Part shown: piece after piece, positions 1-8,857 of the stretch
Layout of the letters: each line of letters starts with the position of its first letter
Numbering within the stretch: position 1 is the first letter of the stretch
Origin: Pseudomonas izuensis
GTDB taxonomy: Bacteria > Pseudomonadota > Gammaproteobacteria > Pseudomonadales > Pseudomonadaceae
Length of the DNA: 64,000 nucleotides
Assembly (NCBI RefSeq): GCF_009861505.1
Contig: NZ_WTFT01000037.1
Span: 62,001-126,000 of the forward strand
Direction of reading: 5' to 3'
Notes under the pieces: model-generated
The model's database searches: none
What the model was told of the DNA's origin: nothing
Seen by the model: the letters and a program-made list of their open reading frames with translations, nothing else
Position numbers and translations under genes: made by a program

Positions 1-325
1 CGGCTTGAGTGAAGGTGCCTTCAGGGCCGAGGTACGCCACTTTCAGCGGCTGCTCGAGCGCCAGGCACGACGACATGATTTCGCGGAACAACCGCGCCAT
101 CTCTTCATTGCCCAGCGGCCCCTGATTGCGCTCCATGACACGCTTGAGCACCTGAGCTTCGCGCTCAGGACGATAGAACACCGGCACTTCGCCTTCGGCC
201 AGCGAGGCCATCTTTACTCGCGCGACTTCCTGGGCGCAGCGCGCACGCTCACTGATCAGCTCCAGGACCTTCTCGTCCAGGGCATCAATGCGCAGGCGCA
301 GTGCCTTGAGTTCTTGCTCAGACAT
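1..325 (-). CDS. pheA: Prephenate dehydratase / chorismate mutase (P-protein), N-terminal part
   Basis: The gene runs off the left edge, so only the first 108 codons are present. It is the bifunctional enzyme that converts chorismate to prephenate and then to phenylpyruvate in phenylalanine synthesis. The visible part is the helical AroQ chorismate mutase domain (starts MSEQELKALRLRIDALDEKV, roughly residues 5-90), followed by the first prephenate dehydratase motif, VAYLGPEGTFTQA. The ATG overlaps the serC stop codon as TAATG, so the two are probably translationally coupled. The serC-pheA order is the usual Pseudomonas arrangement. Confidence 0.95.
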   Translation of the reverse strand, partial: MSEQELKALRLRIDALDEKVLELISERARCAQEVARVKMASLAEGEVPVFYRPEREAQVLKRVMERNQGPLGNEEMARLFREIMSSCLALEQPLKVAYLGPEGTFTQA

Positions 326-1410
326 TAGCCGTGTTCCTTCTCGAACTCTGCCATGTACGCCACCAGCGCGTTGATCGCGTTGATGTCGACGGCGTTATAG
401 ATGGAGGCGCGCATGCCGCCCACGGAGCGGTGGCCCTTGAGGTTCAACAGGCCGCGCTCTTCGGCACCCGCCAGGAACGGCTTGTCCAGACGGTCGTCTG
501 CCAGGCGGAACGGAACGTTCATCCACGAGCGGTCCGACTTGTTGATCGGGTTGCTGTAGAGGCCGCTGGCATCGATGAAGTCATACAGCGTGCGCTGCTT
601 CACTTCGTTGAGCTTGCCGATGGCTTCAACGCCGCCCTGCTCTTTGAGCCACTCGAACACCAGACCGGACAGGTACCAGGCCAGGGTCGGCGGGGTGTTG
701 TACATAGAACCGTTATCGGCCGCGACCTTGTAGTCGAGCATGGTCGGGCAGAAAGAACGGGCGTGACCCAACAGGTCTTCGCGCACGATATTGACCACGA
801 TGCCGCTCGGGCCGATGTTTTTCTGGGCGCCGGCGTAGATCATGCCGAAGCGCGAAACATCCATCGGACGCGAGAGAATGTCCGAAGACATGTCGGCGAC
901 CAGCGGAACATCGCCGGTTTCCGGAACCCACTGGAACTCCAGGCCACCAATGGTTTCGTTCGGTGCGTAGTGAACGTAGGCCGCGTCCTTGGACAGCTTC
1001 CACTCGTTCTGGCCAGGGATGGCGAAATAATCGTAAGGCTTGGCGGTAGCGGCTACGTTGACGTGGCCGAAGCGCGAGGCTTCTTCGATGGCTTTCTGCG
1101 ACCAGATACCGGTGTCGATATAGTCGGCAGTGCCGTTTTCCGGCAACAGGTTCAGAGGAATCTGAGCAAATTGCTGGCTGGCGCCACCTTGCAGAAACAG
1201 GACTTTATAGTTCGAGGGGATATTCAGCAGATCACGCAGATCCTGCTCGGCCTTGGTGGCAATGGACACGAACTCATCACTGCGATGGCTCATTTCCATG
1301 ACCGACAGGCCCTTGCCATGCCAATCAAGGAGTTCACCCTGGGCGCGCTGCAGGACAGCTTCGGGAAGCGCCGCAGGACCGGCACAGAAGTTATAGGCTC
1401 TCTTGCTCAC
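325..1410 (-). CDS. serC: Phosphoserine aminotransferase
   Basis: PLP enzyme, 361 aa, that transaminates 3-phosphohydroxypyruvate to phosphoserine (serine synthesis) and also serves pyridoxal phosphate synthesis. The family N-terminus SKRAYNFCAGPAALP follows a GTG start at 1410. The PLP lysine is K197 in GAQKNIGPSG, and the C-terminal GLLNLKGHRSVGGMRASIYNA block is intact. A TTG two codons upstream (1416) is the alternative start, but a sigma-70-like promoter (1433-1461) places transcription start about 16 nt before the GTG, which favours the GTG. The stop codon overlaps the pheA start. Confidence 0.96.
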   Translation of the reverse strand: MSKRAYNFCAGPAALPEAVLQRAQGELLDWHGKGLSVMEMSHRSDEFVSIATKAEQDLRDLLNIPSNYKVLFLQGGASQQFAQIPLNLLPENGTADYIDTGIWSQKAIEEASRFGHVNVAATAKPYDYFAIPGQNEWKLSKDAAYVHYAPNETIGGLEFQWVPETGDVPLVADMSSDILSRPMDVSRFGMIYAGAQKNIGPSGIVVNIVREDLLGHARSFCPTMLDYKVAADNGSMYNTPPTLAWYLSGLVFEWLKEQGGVEAIGKLNEVKQRTLYDFIDASGLYSNPINKSDRSWMNVPFRLADDRLDKPFLAGAEERGLLNLKGHRSVGGMRASIYNAVDINAINALVAYMAEFEKEHG

Positions 1411-1432
1411 ATCCAATCTCGCTCTGATTTGG

Positions 1433-1461
1433 TAGTAACACGCGATAAATCACAATATCAA
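1433..1461 (-). promoter_or_regulatory. Sigma-70-type promoter of serC-pheA
   Basis: On the minus strand TTGATA (1461-1456) and TTACTA (1438-1433) are separated by exactly 17 bp. Transcription would start near 1426, giving a very short leader before the GTG at 1410. Just upstream (1475-1488) is a small hairpin, CCTGC-TTCG-GCAGG in the serC direction. This is a sequence match only. Confidence 0.55.
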
Positions 1462-1492
1462 TCGACACACGATTCCTGCCGAAGCAGGCAAC

Positions 1493-1582
1493 CTGTGGGA
1501 GCGAGCCTGCTCGCGAATGCATCACCGCGGTGTTTCAGAGGTACCGCGGCGCCTGCTTCGCGAGCAGGCTCGCTCCTACAGG
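1493..1582. repeat. REPIN 1 (head-outside type)
   Basis: Two inverted arms, TGTGGGAGCGAGCCTGCTCG and its complement ending in CTCCTACA, with the GTGGGAG heads outermost. It lies between serC and the gyrA terminator and is one of 19 such pairs in this window, all between genes. Confidence 0.9.
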
Positions 1583-1613
1583 GGATCTCATTATTTCAAA
1601 AGGGACAAACAAC

Positions 1614-1640
1614 AAGGGGGCGAATTTTCATCCGCCCCCT
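1614..1640 (-). terminator. gyrA rho-independent terminator
   Basis: Perfect stem AGGGGGCG / CGCCCCCT just past the gyrA stop. Read on the minus strand it is followed by a T-rich run (TTGTTGTTTG). Confidence 0.7.
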
Positions 1641-1649
1641 CATGTCCAC

Positions 1650-4319
1650 TTACTCTTGTGGCTCTTCGTCAGCAGCGGCGTCGAGTTGCTGGTCTTCTGC
1701 GGCGTCGTCGATCACGACCTTACCGACAAACCCTGCACCCTCTTCACCTTCAAAGCCTTCACCTTCGAGCTCTTCACCCTCGACTTCCGAAGGCTCCTGA
1801 ACCCGCTCGAGGCCGACCAGGGTTTCATCCTTGGCCAGTTTGATCAGGGTCACGCCCTGGGTGTTACGACCCAGGCTGGAGACTTCGTCGACACGGGTGC
1901 GCACCAGGGTGCCCTGGTCGGAAATCAGCATGATTTCCTCACCGTCGAGCACCTGGACCGCGCCGACCAGACGGCCGTTACGCTCGTTGCTGACCATGGC
2001 GATAACGCCCTGACCGCCACGCTTGTACTCAGGGAACTCGGTGATCGCCGTGCGCTTGCCGTAGCCACGCTCGGAAGCGGTGAGGATCTGGCTGCCTTCT
2101 TCCGGGATCAGCATGGAAATCAGCTTCTGGCCTTCCGGCAGACGCATGCCGCGTACACCACGGGCAGTACGGCCCATGGCGCGAACGTCGGATTCCTTGA
2201 AGCGAGTCACCTTGCCGCCATCGGAGAACAGCATGACTTCACGTTCGCCATCGGTGATCGCAGCCGAAATCAGCACGTCACCTTCGTCCAGCTCCAGCGC
2301 GATCAGACCAACGCTGCGCTGACGGCTGAAGGATTCCAGCGGGGTCTTCTTCACGGTGCCGTTAGCGGTCGCCATGAAGATGTAGTGACCTTCGGTGTAT
2401 TCCTCGACCGGCAGCATGGTGGTGATGTATTCACCGTCATCCAGCGGCAGCAGGTTGACCAGTGGGCGACCACGGGCTGCGCGGGATGCTTCAGGGATTT
2501 CGTAGGTCTTCAGCCAGTACACCTTGCCCTTGCTGGAGAACAGCAGCAGCGTGGTATGGCTGTTGGCAACCAGCAGGTGAGCGATGTAATCCTCATCCTT
2601 GACGCCGGTAGCCGACTTGCCTTTACCGCCACGACGCTGAGCCTGGTACGCAGCCAGCGGCTGGGTCTTGGCGTAGCCGCCGTGGGAAATGGTCACGACG
2701 CGCTCTTCTTCCGGGATCATGTCACCCAGGGTCAGGTCGAGTCGGGCGTCGAGGATCTCGGTGCGACGCACGTCGCCGTATTCGGCGCGAATCACTTCCA
2801 GCTCTTCGCGGATCACTTCCATCAGGCGCGTGGCGCTGTTGAGGATGCGGATCAGCTCGCCGATCTGGTTGAGGATCTCTTGATACTCGGCCAGCAGCTT
2901 TTCGTGCTCCAGACCGGTCAGACGGTGCAGACGCAGTTCCAGAATGGCTTGCGCCTGTTCTGGCGACAGGAAGTACTTGCCGTCGCGCAGGCCGTATTGC
3001 GGATCGAGGTTTTCCGGACGGCACGAATCGGCGCCGGCACGCTCGACCATCGCGACCACCGCGGAGGACTCCCAAGGGGTGCTGACCAGCGCTTCCTTGG
3101 CTTCCGACGGAGTTGGCGAGGCCTTGATCAGTGCGATGACCGGGTCGATGTTCGACAGGGCAACCGCCTGGCCTTCCAGGATGTGACCGCGCTCACGCGC
3201 CTTGCGCAGTTCGAACACGGTACGACGGGTCACGACTTCGCGACGGTGACGGACGAAGGCTTCCAGCAGGTCCTTGAGGTTCAGGATCCGCGGACGGCCG
3301 TCGATCAGCGCGACGATGTTGATACCGAACACCGCTTGCAGCTGGGTCTGGGCATAGAGGTTATTGAGGATGACCTCCGGCACTTCGCCACGACGCAGCT
3401 CGATCACGACGCGCATACCGTCCTTGTCGGACTCGTCGCGCAGTTCAGTGATGCCTTCGAGTTTCTTCTCTTTTACCAGCTCGGCGATCTTCTCGATCAG
3501 ACGCGCCTTGTTCAACTGGTAAGGGAGTTCGGTGATGACGATCTGCTGACGGCCACCGACCTTGTCGATGTCTTCGATGATCGAGCGGGCGCGCATGTAA
3601 ATGCGGCCACGACCGGTGCGGTAGGCTTCGATGATGCCGGCGCGACCGTTGATGATCGCGGCGGTCGGGAAGTCCGGACCGGGGATGTATTGCATCAGTT
3701 CATCGACGGTCAGCTCGGGATTGTCGATGAGCGCCAGGCAACCGTCGATGACTTCACCGAGGTTGTGCGGTGGAATGTTGGTCGCCATGCCCACGGCGAT
3801 ACCGCTGGAGCCGTTGACCAACAGGTTGGGAATACGGGTCGGCATGACCGCAGGGATCATTTCGGTGCCGTCGTAGTTCGGCACCCAGTCCACGGTTTCC
3901 TTGTGTAGGTCAGCCAGCAGCTCGTGCGCCAGTTTGGTCATGCGCACTTCGGTGTATCGCATGGCCGCGGCGTTGTCGCCGTCCACCGAACCGAAGTTGC
4001 CCTGACCGTCTACCAGCAGGTAGCGCAGGGAAAATGGCTGCGCCATCCGAACGATGGTGTCGTACACCGCGGTATCACCGTGCGGGTGATACTTACCGAT
4101 CACGTCACCGACAACACGGGCAGATTTCTTGTACGGCTTGTTGAAGTCGTTACCCAGCTCGCTCATCGCGAACAGCACGCGCCGGTGCACGGGCTTCAAG
4201 CCATCGCGCGCATCCGGCAGTGCCCGCCCGACAATTACGCTCATCGCGTAGTCGAGGTAGGACTGCTTCAGCTCGTCTTCGATATTGACCGGGAGGATTT
4301 CTTTGGCCAGTTCGCCCAT
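1650..4319 (-). CDS. gyrA: DNA gyrase subunit A
   Basis: Type II topoisomerase subunit, 889 aa from the ATG at 4319 (MGELAKEILPVNIEDEL, the usual start; a longer in-frame extension to 4403 lacks family support). The catalytic tyrosine is Y122 in AAMRYTEVR. The quinolone region reads HPHGDTAVYD with T83 and D87, the normal Pseudomonas residues. The breakage-reunion domain covers about residues 30-520, followed by the beta-pinwheel DNA-wrapping domain with the GyrA-box-like QRRGGKG. The last ~50 residues are a very acidic tail with repeated EGE/EGEE units. It is transcribed away from mtnA, and a terminator follows at 1614-1640. Confidence 0.98.
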   Translation of the reverse strand: MGELAKEILPVNIEDELKQSYLDYAMSVIVGRALPDARDGLKPVHRRVLFAMSELGNDFNKPYKKSARVVGDVIGKYHPHGDTAVYDTIVRMAQPFSLRYLLVDGQGNFGSVDGDNAAAMRYTEVRMTKLAHELLADLHKETVDWVPNYDGTEMIPAVMPTRIPNLLVNGSSGIAVGMATNIPPHNLGEVIDGCLALIDNPELTVDELMQYIPGPDFPTAAIINGRAGIIEAYRTGRGRIYMRARSIIEDIDKVGGRQQIVITELPYQLNKARLIEKIAELVKEKKLEGITELRDESDKDGMRVVIELRRGEVPEVILNNLYAQTQLQAVFGINIVALIDGRPRILNLKDLLEAFVRHRREVVTRRTVFELRKARERGHILEGQAVALSNIDPVIALIKASPTPSEAKEALVSTPWESSAVVAMVERAGADSCRPENLDPQYGLRDGKYFLSPEQAQAILELRLHRLTGLEHEKLLAEYQEILNQIGELIRILNSATRLMEVIREELEVIRAEYGDVRRTEILDARLDLTLGDMIPEEERVVTISHGGYAKTQPLAAYQAQRRGGKGKSATGVKDEDYIAHLLVANSHTTLLLFSSKGKVYWLKTYEIPEASRAARGRPLVNLLPLDDGEYITTMLPVEEYTEGHYIFMATANGTVKKTPLESFSRQRSVGLIALELDEGDVLISAAITDGEREVMLFSDGGKVTRFKESDVRAMGRTARGVRGMRLPEGQKLISMLIPEEGSQILTASERGYGKRTAITEFPEYKRGGQGVIAMVSNERNGRLVGAVQVLDGEEIMLISDQGTLVRTRVDEVSSLGRNTQGVTLIKLAKDETLVGLERVQEPSEVEGEELEGEGFEGEEGAGFVGKVVIDDAAEDQQLDAAADEEPQE

Positions 4320-4455
4320 GAGAAGCCTGATTCCTTTTTCTGGTGAAACTTCGTCACATCCATATGGGACGAACGAAGCTCGCCGCTGCAGGCTGAGTGC
4401 CATGCACCGACTTACGACAAATCAACGAGTTATGCCATGGATCTGCGCAGTAAAG

Positions 4456-4473
4456 GTTGCCCTGCCGGGCAAC
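4456..4473 (-). promoter_or_regulatory. Perfect hairpin in the gyrA upstream region
   Basis: 7-bp arms GTTGCCC / GGGCAAC around TGCC, about 140 bp upstream of the gyrA ATG. There is no T-tract, so it is not a typical terminator. It could be an operator or an mRNA leader structure. Confidence 0.35.
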
Positions 4474-4646
4474 TCTGGAAACCGCCGGATGTTATCACAA
4501 GAGCCGCCACGCACCTATCCCCCAGATGCGCATGGAGTGTAGTTAGTTGACTGGTGGCAGGCTTGAAGGGGATCAGAGGGGCTTAGAGCCGGATTGAATG
4601 TAGAAATCGGGCCTGATTCAGGGATTTCATTGACCTTTAGGGCCTC

Positions 4647-4718
4647 ATCGCTGGCAAGCCAGCTCCCACAGGATCTGCGTGCGCCGCAAAACACTGTGGG
4701 AGCTGGCTTGCCAGCGAT
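4647..4718. repeat. REPIN 2 (head-inside type)
   Basis: ATCGCTGGCAAGCCAGCTCC... and its inverse; the CTCCCACA/TGTGGGAG heads face inward. It uses the CTGGCTTGCCAG stem variant. Confidence 0.9.
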
Positions 4719-4744
4719 AGCAATTTATCAGACGCCAGAGATCA

Positions 4745-5821
4745 TTAGTGCAGACGCTTGCGGCACATCAACTGCGCCATCTTCGCTGTATCCGGCCGCT
4801 CGACGATGCCTTTTTCGGTGACGATGGCATCGATCAGGTCCGCAGGCGTCACGTCGAACACCGGGTTGAACGCATCGACCTCAGCCCCGACCCGCTTGCC
4901 GCCGACCTCCAGCAACTCACGGCCATCACGCTCTTCAATCGGAATGTCGTCGCCGCTGGCCAGGTTCATGTCGATGGTCGAACTCGGCGCCACCACCATG
5001 AAACGCACGCCGTGGTGCATGGCGTTGACCGCCAATTGATAAGTGCCGATCTTGTTCGCTACATCACCGTTGGCGGTGATCCGGTCCGCGCCCACGATCA
5101 CCCAGGTAATACCCTTGGTTTTCATGATGTGGGCGGCGGCGGAGTCGGCATTGAGGGTCACCGGGATGCCCTCGTTGGCCAGCTCCCAGGCCGTCAGCCG
5201 CGAGCCCTGCAGCCATGGACGGGTTTCGTCGGCATAGACACGCTCGACCATGCCTTCGATGAACGCCCCGCGAATCACCCCCAGCGCCGTACCGAAGCCA
5301 CCGGTGGCCAGCGCACCCGTATTGCAATGGGTCAGGATCGCCTGAGCATTACCCTGATGCTTGCGGATCAGATCGACGCCCAGTTGCGCCATGGTGAGGT
5401 TGGCTTCGCGATCACTTTCGTGAATAGCGATCGCCTCAGCCTCCAGCGCTGCCAGCGGATCGGCATTGTCTTTCAGACGATCAAGCCGATCGTGCATGCG
5501 ACCCAGGGCCCAGAACAGATTGACCGCGGTTGGGCGGGAATCGGCAAGCAGCATGAAATCCTCTTCCAGCGCCGCGTACCAGTCGCCCCCTTCGGCAATC
5601 CGGGTACGGGCTGCCAGTACGATGCCATAGGCGGCACTGATACCGATCGCCGGCGCACCGCGCACCACCATCGAGCGAATGGCCTCGGCCACACCAGCGG
5701 CGCTGGTGTAGGCAATCCAGGTTTCCTCGAACGGCAAAATACGCTGATCCAGCAGGTACAGGGCGCCATCACGCCAATCGATGGCCTTCACCTTCTCCGC
5801 AGCCAACAGTCGATCGCGCAT
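4745..5821 (-). CDS. mtnA: S-methyl-5-thioribose-1-phosphate isomerase
   Basis: 358 aa. It converts methylthioribose-1-phosphate to methylthioribulose-1-phosphate in methionine salvage. Family landmarks are VVRGAPAIGISAAYG, the catalytic cysteine in LTHCNTGALATGG and the catalytic aspartate in VIVGADRITANGD. The start MRDRLLAAEKVKAIDW matches the P. aeruginosa orthologue as I recall it. An ATG 18 bp upstream (5839) is possible but would leave almost no leader after the TATAAT at 5855-5860. The divergent neighbour is the MTA deaminase gene, which acts earlier in the same salvage pathway. Confidence 0.95.
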   Translation of the reverse strand: MRDRLLAAEKVKAIDWRDGALYLLDQRILPFEETWIAYTSAAGVAEAIRSMVVRGAPAIGISAAYGIVLAARTRIAEGGDWYAALEEDFMLLADSRPTAVNLFWALGRMHDRLDRLKDNADPLAALEAEAIAIHESDREANLTMAQLGVDLIRKHQGNAQAILTHCNTGALATGGFGTALGVIRGAFIEGMVERVYADETRPWLQGSRLTAWELANEGIPVTLNADSAAAHIMKTKGITWVIVGADRITANGDVANKIGTYQLAVNAMHHGVRFMVVAPSSTIDMNLASGDDIPIEERDGRELLEVGGKRVGAEVDAFNPVFDVTPADLIDAIVTEKGIVERPDTAKMAQLMCRKRLH

Positions 5822-5854
5822 CCCACACCCCGCACTCATGAACAAAAGCCGCCG

Positions 5855-5892
5855 ATTATAGCGATCCCCCCGCGAAGACGCTCGGGTATACT
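5855..5892. promoter_or_regulatory. Divergent -10 elements for mtnA and mtaD
   Basis: On the minus strand TATAAT (5860-5855) lies upstream of mtnA. On the plus strand TATACT (5887-5892) lies 37 bp before the mtaD ATG. Neither has an obvious -35, so both are tentative. Confidence 0.4.
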
Positions 5893-5929
5893 TCGCCATC
5901 CTTCACAAAAGCACTGGAACCGACCCTCG

Positions 5930-7261
5930 ATGCCGAACACCGCCGCTGCGCTCGACCTGTTATTGCTGCCGACCTGGCTGGTACCCGTCGAACCCGCCGG
6001 CGTTGTCCTCAAGGACCATGGCCTGGGCATCCGCGACGGGCGCATCGTCTTCATCGGCCCACGCTCCGCCGCACTGAAGCTTAACGCAACCGAAACCCGC
6101 GAACTGCCGGACATGTTGCTCAGCCCCGGCCTGATCAATGCCCACGGGCATGCGGCAATGACCCTGTTCCGTGGTCTGGCCGATGATTTGCCCCTGATGA
6201 CCTGGCTGGAAAACCATATCTGGCCGGCCGAGGCCAAATGGGTTGACGAGGATTTCGTTCGCGACGGCACGGATCTGGCCATTGCCGAACAACTCAAGGG
6301 TGGCATCACCTGCTTCTCTGACATGTATTTCTTCCCGAAGGTTGCCAGCGAGCGTGTACACAACAGCGGTATTCGGGCGCAGATCGCGATCCCGATCCTC
6401 GACTTCCCGATTCCAGGCGCCAGCACGGCGGACGAAGCCATTCGTCAGGGCGTCGAGTTATTTGGCGATCTCAAGCACCATCAGCGCATAAAAATCACCT
6501 TCGGCCCCCATGCACCCTACACCGTGGGCGATGAAAACCTGGAAAAAATCCGGGTGATCACCGAAGAACTGGACGTTGCGATCCACATGCACGTGCATGA
6601 AACCGCTTTCGAAGTGCAGCAATCGGTCGAGCAACGTGGCGAACGCCCACTGGCCCGCCTCGCTCGGCTGGGCATGCTGGGGCCGCGCTTCCAGGCGGTT
6701 CATATGACCCAGATCAGCGATGAAGACCTGGCCCTGCTGGTAGAAAGCAACACCAGCGTGATTCATTGCCCGGAGTCGAACCTGAAGCTGGCCAGCGGGT
6801 TTTGCCCGGTAGAGCGCTTGTGGCAAGCCGGCGTCAATGTCGCCATCGGCACCGATGGCGCCGCCAGCAACAACGATCTGGACCTGCTCGGCGAAACCCG
6901 CACCGCTGCCCTGCTGGCCAAGGCCGTGGCTGGCTCGGCAACCGCCCTGGATGCCCATCGCGCCCTGCGCATGGCCACCCTCAACGGCGCCCGCGCCCTG
7001 GGAATCGAAGCTGAAGTCGGGTCGCTGGAAGTCGGCAAAGCCGCCGACATCGTCGCGTTCGACCTCTCGGGCCTTGCCCAGCAACCTGTTTATGACCCGG
7101 TTTCGCAGCTTATTTACGCCACGAGCCGGGACTGCGTGAAACACCTTTGGGTCGCCGGCAATCAACTGCTCGATGATCGTCGCCTGACACGCCTGGATGA
7201 ACAACAGCTGGTCACCACCGCCAAGGCATGGGGCCAACGCATCAGCGGTCGCACCGAATAG
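5930..7261 (+). CDS. mtaD: 5-methylthioadenosine / S-adenosylhomocysteine deaminase (TRZ/ATZ amidohydrolase)
   Basis: 443-aa metal-dependent amidohydrolase of the cytosine-deaminase-like branch. Metal-ligand motifs are in order: NAHGHAAMT (HxH), GPHAPYT, HMHVHET and GTDGAASNN, with the usual C-terminal GSLEVGKAADIVAFD. In Pseudomonas the pathway deaminates methylthioadenosine to methylthioinosine before phosphorolysis to methylthioribose-1-phosphate, the substrate of MtnA encoded divergently next door. The start ATG (MPNTAAALDLLLLPTWLVP) lies 109 bp from the mtnA start. The substrate is inferred from family and context. Confidence 0.9.
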   Translation: MPNTAAALDLLLLPTWLVPVEPAGVVLKDHGLGIRDGRIVFIGPRSAALKLNATETRELPDMLLSPGLINAHGHAAMTLFRGLADDLPLMTWLENHIWPAEAKWVDEDFVRDGTDLAIAEQLKGGITCFSDMYFFPKVASERVHNSGIRAQIAIPILDFPIPGASTADEAIRQGVELFGDLKHHQRIKITFGPHAPYTVGDENLEKIRVITEELDVAIHMHVHETAFEVQQSVEQRGERPLARLARLGMLGPRFQAVHMTQISDEDLALLVESNTSVIHCPESNLKLASGFCPVERLWQAGVNVAIGTDGAASNNDLDLLGETRTAALLAKAVAGSATALDAHRALRMATLNGARALGIEAEVGSLEVGKAADIVAFDLSGLAQQPVYDPVSQLIYATSRDCVKHLWVAGNQLLDDRRLTRLDEQQLVTTAKAWGQRISGRTE

Positions 7262-7323
7262 ATAGCACCCCGGATTCAACGCCGGGACATCAGGATTTTT
7301 CAAGTTTTTCGAGGACTTAAACC

Positions 7324-8022
7324 ATGAGCAACGTCGACTACGCCGAAATCGCCAAATTCGAAGCCCTGGCCCATCGCTGGTGGGACCGCGAAAGCGAGTT
7401 CAAACCGCTGCACGACATCAACCCGCTGCGGGTCAACTGGATTGATGAGCGCGTCAATCTGGCCGGCAAAAAAGTCCTCGACGTCGGTTGCGGCGGCGGC
7501 ATCCTCAGCGAATCCATGGCTCAGCGCGGCGCCACCGTGACGGGCATCGACATGGGCGAAGCCCCGCTGGCGGTCGCGCAGCTGCATCAGTTGGAGTCCG
7601 GTGTGAACGTCGAGTACCGGCAGATCACCGCCGAAGCCCTGGCCGAGGAAATGCCGGAGCAGTTCGACGTGGTCACCTGCCTGGAAATGCTTGAGCATGT
7701 GCCGGACCCGTCCTCGGTGATCCGCGCCTGCTTCCGCATGGTCAAGCCCGGCGGCCAGGTGTTCTTCTCCACCATCAACCGCAACCCGAAGGCGTACCTG
7801 TTCGCCATCGTCGGCGCCGAATACATCATGAAGCTGTTGCCCCGCGGCACCCATGACTTCAAGAAATTCATCCGACCTTCCGAACTCGGCGCCTGGAGCC
7901 GCATGGCCGGCCTGACCGTCAAGGACATCATCGGCCTGACCTACAACCCGCTCACCAAGCACTACAAACTGGCGGCCGACGTGGACGTCAACTACATGAT
8001 CCAGACCCTGCGCGAGGAGTAA
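7324..8022 (+). CDS. ubiG: Ubiquinone O-methyltransferase (UbiG)
   Basis: 232-aa SAM-dependent methyltransferase that performs both O-methylations of ubiquinone synthesis. The SAM-binding motif VLDVGCGGG is at residues 51-59, with later motifs VVTCLEMLEHV and VKPGGQVFFSTINR. A GAGG ribosome-binding site lies 10 nt upstream. mupP follows after 4 nt, suggesting an operon ubiG-mupP. Confidence 0.96.
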   Translation: MSNVDYAEIAKFEALAHRWWDRESEFKPLHDINPLRVNWIDERVNLAGKKVLDVGCGGGILSESMAQRGATVTGIDMGEAPLAVAQLHQLESGVNVEYRQITAEALAEEMPEQFDVVTCLEMLEHVPDPSSVIRACFRMVKPGGQVFFSTINRNPKAYLFAIVGAEYIMKLLPRGTHDFKKFIRPSELGAWSRMAGLTVKDIIGLTYNPLTKHYKLAADVDVNYMIQTLREE

Positions 8023-8026
8023 GCCG

Positions 8027-8698
8027 ATGCCAATCAGAGCAGTTCTTTTCGACATGGACGGCACTCTGCTCGACACCGCGCCGGACTTTATCGCGATCTG
8101 TCAGGCGATGCGTGCCGACCGTGGCTTGCCGCCAATGAACGACAAACACATCCGCGACGAAATCTCCGGTGGTGCCAAAGCGATGGTTGCCGTGACCTTC
8201 GCCATGGACCCGGAGTCACCGGGGTTCGAGGAACTGCGCCTGGAGTTTCTAGAGCGCTACCTCGTGGGCTGTGCAGTCCATAGCAAACTGTTCGACGGCA
8301 TGGGCGAACTGCTGGCCGACATCGAAAAGGCCAATCTGATCTGGGGCGTGGTAACCAACAAGCCGCTGCGCTTTGCCGAGCCGATCATGCAACAGCTTGG
8401 GCTGGCCGAACGTTCGGCGCTGCTTATTTGCCCGGATCATGTGAAGAACAGCAAACCGGACCCGGAGCCGCTGATCCTCGCCTGCAAGATGCTCGACCTG
8501 GACCCGGCCAGCGTGCTGTTCGTGGGTGATGACCTGCGCGATATCGAATCGGGTCGCGATGCCGGCACCAAAACCGCGGCGGTCACCTTCGGCTATATCC
8601 ACCCGGACGATAATCCGCGGCATTGGGGGGCGGATGTGGTGGTCGATCATCCGCTGGAGTTGCGCAAGGTTTTGGATAGCGCGCTCTGCGGCTGCTGA
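8027..8698 (+). CDS. mupP: N-acetylmuramic acid 6-phosphate phosphatase (HAD family)
   Basis: 223-aa HAD phosphatase. The catalytic aspartates are D9 and D11 in DMDGTLLDT; the conserved lysine is in KNSKPDPEPL and the acidic motif is FVGDDLRDIESG. It resembles phosphoglycolate phosphatases, but the gene directly downstream of ubiG in Pseudomonas is MupP, which dephosphorylates MurNAc-6-phosphate in the pseudomonad cell-wall recycling bypass. That assignment rests on synteny plus family. Confidence 0.85.
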   Translation: MPIRAVLFDMDGTLLDTAPDFIAICQAMRADRGLPPMNDKHIRDEISGGAKAMVAVTFAMDPESPGFEELRLEFLERYLVGCAVHSKLFDGMGELLADIEKANLIWGVVTNKPLRFAEPIMQQLGLAERSALLICPDHVKNSKPDPEPLILACKMLDLDPASVLFVGDDLRDIESGRDAGTKTAAVTFGYIHPDDNPRHWGADVVVDHPLELRKVLDSALCGC

Positions 8699-8717
8699 GT
8701 TTTTTGAGACCGACCCT

Positions 8718-8818
8718 TGTGGGAGCGAGCCTGCTCGCGAAAAACCTGAGAGCGCCACGGGGCACCAGGCTTATCGTGTAATCGTTGACGACCATCGCGA
8801 GCAGGCTCGCTCCCACAG
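8718..8818. repeat. REPIN 3 (head-outside type)
   Basis: TGTGGGAGCGAGCCTGCTCG and its inverse, about 55 bp of unrelated loop between the arms. Located between mupP and yciK. Confidence 0.9.
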
Positions 8819-8857
8819 GGATAGCGCTGGACCTGAATATTTTTTGTTGAGGTTTTT

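Larger units (their letters stand above)
4320..4744. other. gyrA leader / mtnA 3' intergenic region (425 bp)
   Basis: No gene is seen here. It contains the gyrA upstream region, including a perfect hairpin GTTGCCC-TGCC-GGGCAAC at 4456-4473, and a REPIN at 4647-4718. A possible extended -10 (TGTGATAAC, minus strand, about 4490-4498) lies upstream of the hairpin, which would place the hairpin in the gyrA transcript. This last point is inference. Confidence 0.5.

Noticed and set aside
2..328. Plus-strand ORF at the left edge
   Set aside because: It is antisense to pheA, whose chorismate mutase domain and dehydratase motif are clear.
1530..3908. 792-codon open frame antisense to gyrA
   Set aside because: It mirrors gyrA codons in a high-GC genome; no family features (His/Asp/Gln-rich read-through typical of antisense frames).
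4080..4100. Quinolone-resistance mutation in GyrA
   Set aside because: T83 and D87 are the normal residues for Pseudomonas, not acquired changes.
4748..5929. Long upstream extension of the MTA deaminase frame
   Set aside because: It runs antisense through mtnA; the family start MPNTAAALDLLLLP and a nearby TATACT support the ATG at 5930.
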